Part shown: positions 5,577-7,445 of the stretch, piece after piece
How the letters are laid out: every line of letters starts with the position of its first letter
Position numbering within the stretch: the stretch's first letter is position 1
From: Anaerolineae bacterium
GTDB taxonomy: Bacteria > Chloroflexota > Anaerolineae > Epilineales > JAHCIE01
DNA: 7,445 bases
Direction: 5' to 3'
Assembly: GCA_026129385.1 (NCBI GenBank)
Contig: JAHCIE010000161.1
Span: 1-7,445 of the forward strand
Translations under genes and position numbers: made by a program
Notes under the pieces: generated by a model
Told to the model about the DNA's origin: nothing
What the model saw: only the letters and a program-made list of their open reading frames with translations
Database searches by the model: none

Positions 5577-6260
5577 CTACACGTTGGCGGCCTCGCCGGG
5601 TTGGAGGAAAGGAACGTCGATGCGCAGGTCCTTGCAGACCCGGTCGGCCCACGCCCTGCCGTCCTGGCGAATCGGCGGGAAGGTATTGTAGTGCTGCGCC
5701 AGCGCGACGCGCGGGTTGATGAGCCGCACTGCCTCGTGGGCGTCGTCCGGCCCCATGGTGAAGTAGTCGCCGATGGGCAGCATGACCACGTCCGGCTTGT
5801 AGCGCTCGCCGAACATCTCCATGTCCGAGAAGAGCGCGGTGTCGCCCGCATTGTAGAGGGTCAGGCCCTCCAGGTGAACGACAAAGCCGCAGGCCACGCC
5901 ACCGTACGTGCCGTCGGGAAAGGACGAACTGTGGTCGGCGCGCACGAAGGTCACGCGGCCGAAGGGCAACTGCACGCCACCGCCGGGGTTGAGGCCGTGG
6001 GCATGTTCGACGCCGTGCCGGGCCAGGTAGTGGCTGATCTCGTTATTGGTCACGACGGGCACGCCCAGCCGCCGGGCCAGGTCAACCGTGTCACCCAAAT
6101 GGTCGCCGTGGGCGTGGGTCAGCAGGATGAAGTCCGCCTGAACCTTGTCCGCCGCCATATCGGCGGCCGGGTTACCGGTGAAGAAGGGGTCGATGAGAAG
6201 GCGCGTGCCCGCGTGCTCGACGGTCCACGCGGAGTGGCCGTGCCAGTGAAACCTGGTCAT
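5577..6260 (-). CDS. UPF0173-type metal-dependent hydrolase (metallo-beta-lactamase fold)
   Basis: The product has 227 residues, the usual length for UPF0173/YtkL-like proteins. A strong AGGAGGT (6266-6272 on the opposite strand) precedes ATG 6260. The N-terminus FHWHGHSAW and LLIDPFFTGNP are family hallmarks. Metal ligands expected for the fold are present: HAHGDH at residues 49-54, His110 in RADHSSS, Asp140 in NAGDTALF and His190 in AQHYNTFPP. A two-metal active site in a cytoplasmic enzyme is expected. The physiological substrate of the family is not established. The gene is transcribed alone, convergent with vapBC. Confidence 0.92.
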   Translation of the reverse strand: MTRFHWHGHSAWTVEHAGTRLLIDPFFTGNPAADMAADKVQADFILLTHAHGDHLGDTVDLARRLGVPVVTNNEISHYLARHGVEHAHGLNPGGGVQLPFGRVTFVRADHSSSFPDGTYGGVACGFVVHLEGLTLYNAGDTALFSDMEMFGERYKPDVVMLPIGDYFTMGPDDAHEAVRLINPRVALAQHYNTFPPIRQDGRAWADRVCKDLRIDVPFLQPGEAANV

Positions 6261-6294
6261 ACTCTACCTCCTGGTCCGCTCGATGGTGACAGCA

Positions 6295-6323
6295 ATTATA
6301 GCACAGCGCGCCATCCTCATAAA
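6295..6323 (-). promoter_or_regulatory. Promoter of the UPF0173 hydrolase gene
   Basis: On the minus strand a perfect TATAAT occupies 6295-6300, with a poor -35 (TTTATG at 6318-6323, 17-bp spacing, 3 of 6 matches). The start of transcription would be near 6288, giving a leader of about 28 nt that contains the AGGAGGT ribosome binding site. A weak -35 beside repeats suggests possible activator dependence (inference). Confidence 0.5.
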
Positions 6324-6327
6324 CGCC

Positions 6328-6355
6328 TAACCGTTGGTTAATGTCCGGTTAATGT
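6328..6355. promoter_or_regulatory. GGTTA half-site cluster next to the hydrolase promoter
   Basis: TAACC (6328-6332) is an inverted copy of GGTTA (6336-6340) across a 3-bp gap. GGTTAATGT occurs at 6336-6344 and again at 6347-6355, exactly 11 bp (one helical turn) apart. The cluster begins 5 bp upstream of the proposed -35 of the hydrolase gene, a typical activator position. No regulator gene is next to it. Confidence 0.35.
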
Positions 6356-6389
6356 GCCGCCAGTATCATAGTCACCGTAGTACCCCCCT

Positions 6390-6445
6390 TGACAAAGGTT
6401 TGAGGGCTTCGCTCAGCGGCGGGGCGAACCCTCAAACCTTTGTCA
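6390..6445. repeat. Long intergenic hairpin with 17-bp perfect stem
   Basis: TGACAAAGGTTTGAGGG (6390-6406) is perfectly complementary to 6429-6445. Skipping one C (6407), the stem continues as TTCGC (6408-6412) with GCGAA (6424-6428) around an 11-nt loop, for 22 pairs in all. The plus-strand sequence that follows is CTTTTCTTT, a terminator-like tail, yet no plus-strand gene lies upstream within the spacer. On the minus strand the hairpin lies 120 bp past the restriction gene and has no T-run. A dispersed repeat, the end of a small RNA, or a transcription barrier are all possible. Confidence 0.8.
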
Positions 6446-6564
6446 CTTTTCTTTGCCTCATGCTCCCTGCCCATCCATCAGTCCTTCGACCACTCACCGA
6501 TGTTGTGATGCCATGCCCATCGGCGGGCAGCGCGCCGTGACGTATCATCCCTCGCCCGGCGACA

Positions 6565-7445
6565 TCAATCAAAGCGACTGACATCCAACCTGGACCGGAT
6601 AATCATCGACGATAGCCGAGGCCCGTCGATCAGCGCAATCGACGGTTTGCTCGGGTGACGCGCTTCAACGACGGCGGCTCGCGTATAGTGGCTCGTCGTG
6701 ATGAACACGCCCTTCGCCGTGACGCTCAGGGCCCCACGAAAACTGTTGATCTCGACGTTCCCCACCGCATGCCGCCACCGTTTCGCCTGCGCCTGCACGT
6801 GCGTACCGGCGAAGAGGTCATTAGCCTCGCTGACATAGCCGTTAATGTCTACGCCCCCGTCACCTGAGAACGGCGTGACCGTCACGTTCACCAGGCCACT
6901 GGTTTCAAGCAGGGCCTTGATGAGGTGCTCGAAGTTCGATGCAGGAATCTGCAACAGGTGGCGACGCACCTCTTCAACGCGAGGGGTGTCCTGTTGTGAG
7001 TCACCGCCAAGATCCGGGGTGACCTCTCGTTCAAGGTCGGTGAGCGCACTTCGTGATCGGGACTCGGCGATGATCTCAGCCGAGATGGCCGCCGCCTGGT
7101 CGAGCGGCACGATCTCCGGGGCGGCGTGGATTCGGAACTCGAAGAGCCACACCTGGCGAGTATTGCCCCGGCGGTCGATCTGCGTCTCCTGATAGTGGCG
7201 CAGCAGTTCCAGTAGCCCGACAAAGCGGGAAGTTTGCTGGCCCGTGGCCATGAAGCCGTAGATGGGCACAGGAAGGCCGTACTGTTCGAGCAGGCGCTTG
7301 TTCGCCCCCGCCAGTTGCTGGTCGCCTTCGCGTCCCTGGGCGGTGTACAGCAGCACGTCGCCTTCGATGCGGTCGTGGTAAGGGTTCTCAGCCAGGGAGC
7401 GGTCGGGGGCCTCGGCAGCCGTGATGATGACGATGTGACGCAGGT
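6565..7445 (-). CDS. Type IV-like restriction enzyme: SRA/ScoMcrA-like reader plus Mrr nuclease (partial)
   Basis: The frame is open from the right edge to TGA 6565-6567, showing the last 292 residues; a GTG at 7356 is internal, since conserved sequence continues upstream of it. From the left of the visible part, NPYHDRIEGDVLLYTAQGRE, GDQQLAGANKRLLEQ and IDRRGNTRQVWLFEFRIH resemble the SRA/YDG-like domains of ScoMcrA-type enzymes, which recognise modified DNA. A linker follows, then an Mrr_cat/restriction endonuclease domain (PF04471): NFEHLIKALLETSG, the Asp of SGDGGVDINGY, the Gln-Ala-Lys of VQAQAKRW, then GALSVTAKGVFITTSHYT and IALIDGPRL. The active-site D-(Q)xK set appears intact. The protein probably cleaves foreign DNA carrying modified bases. 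The exact modification recognised cannot be told. Confidence 0.85.
   Translation of the reverse strand, partial: LRHIVIITAAEAPDRSLAENPYHDRIEGDVLLYTAQGREGDQQLAGANKRLLEQYGLPVPIYGFMATGQQTSRFVGLLELLRHYQETQIDRRGNTRQVWLFEFRIHAAPEIVPLDQAAAISAEIIAESRSRSALTDLEREVTPDLGGDSQQDTPRVEEVRRHLLQIPASNFEHLIKALLETSGLVNVTVTPFSGDGGVDINGYVSEANDLFAGTHVQAQAKRWRHAVGNVEINSFRGALSVTAKGVFITTSHYTRAAVVEARHPSKPSIALIDGPRLSSMIIRSRLDVSRFD

Noticed and set aside
5601..6341. Plus-strand open frame of 246 residues over the hydrolase gene
   Set aside because: It is the antisense shadow of a clear UPF0173 gene, which has all metal ligands and a strong ribosome site. The plus frame resembles no known family.
6497..6523. CCGATG/CATCGG inverted repeat downstream of the restriction gene as terminator
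   Set aside because: It has a 6-bp stem with a 15-nt loop and no T-run on the minus strand; chance is a sufficient explanation.

Overview
The window is GC-rich bacterial DNA with ordinary sigma70-type promoters, Shine-Dalgarno starts and mostly intact genes. Extracytoplasmic proteins with long Thr/Pro/Ala-rich linkers, a YLPYLVV-type segment, a lamin-tail domain and a C39-like lipoprotein suggest a member of the Chloroflexota (Anaerolineae/Caldilineae-like). This is inference from protein style; no rRNA or other marker gene is present.

Layout. (1) 1-680, minus: 5' part of a multi-pass membrane protein resembling the Na/Pi-cotransporter (PF02690) family, running off the left edge. (2) 681-821: divergent promoter region. 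(3) 822-1955, plus: lipoprotein with a C39-like cysteine peptidase domain and three C-terminal membrane helices, followed by a hairpin terminator at 1988-2015. (4) 2104-4212, minus: one secreted surface protein (signal peptide, Asn-Pro-Ser-Phe-Glu type beta domain, Thr-rich linkers, second beta domain, lamin-tail domain). Its reading frame is broken by a dense cluster of about five 1-nt shifts at roughly 2785-2995, so it appears as two ORFs. (5) 4213-4765: mostly non-coding, with a possible 25-residue membrane peptide (4483-4560), a hairpin repeat (4617-4640) and a very good promoter (4719-4747). (6) 4766-5501, plus: VapBC-type toxin-antitoxin pair (ribbon-helix-helix antitoxin, PIN toxin). 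A second copy of the same hairpin repeat follows at 5525-5548. (7) 5577-6260, minus: UPF0173-type metallo-beta-lactamase-fold hydrolase. (8) 6261-6564: its promoter with possible operator repeats, then a 17-bp-stem hairpin (6390-6445); nothing else was seen in 6446-6564. (9) 6565-7445, minus: 3' part of a type IV-like restriction enzyme, with an SRA/ScoMcrA-like reader domain followed by an Mrr-type nuclease domain, running off the right edge.

How they work together. Only the toxin-antitoxin pair is clearly an operon. The other genes are single units with their own signals. The VapBC pair and the restriction enzyme about 1 kb away give the right half a mild defence/accessory flavour. The left half encodes envelope proteins. 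No transposase, integrase, tRNA, rRNA or CRISPR array is visible. The most unusual signals are the covarying hairpin repeat that brackets the VapBC region, the GATGTA triplet inside the vapBC promoter, the clustered frameshifts in the lamin-tail gene and the long intergenic hairpin at 6390-6445.
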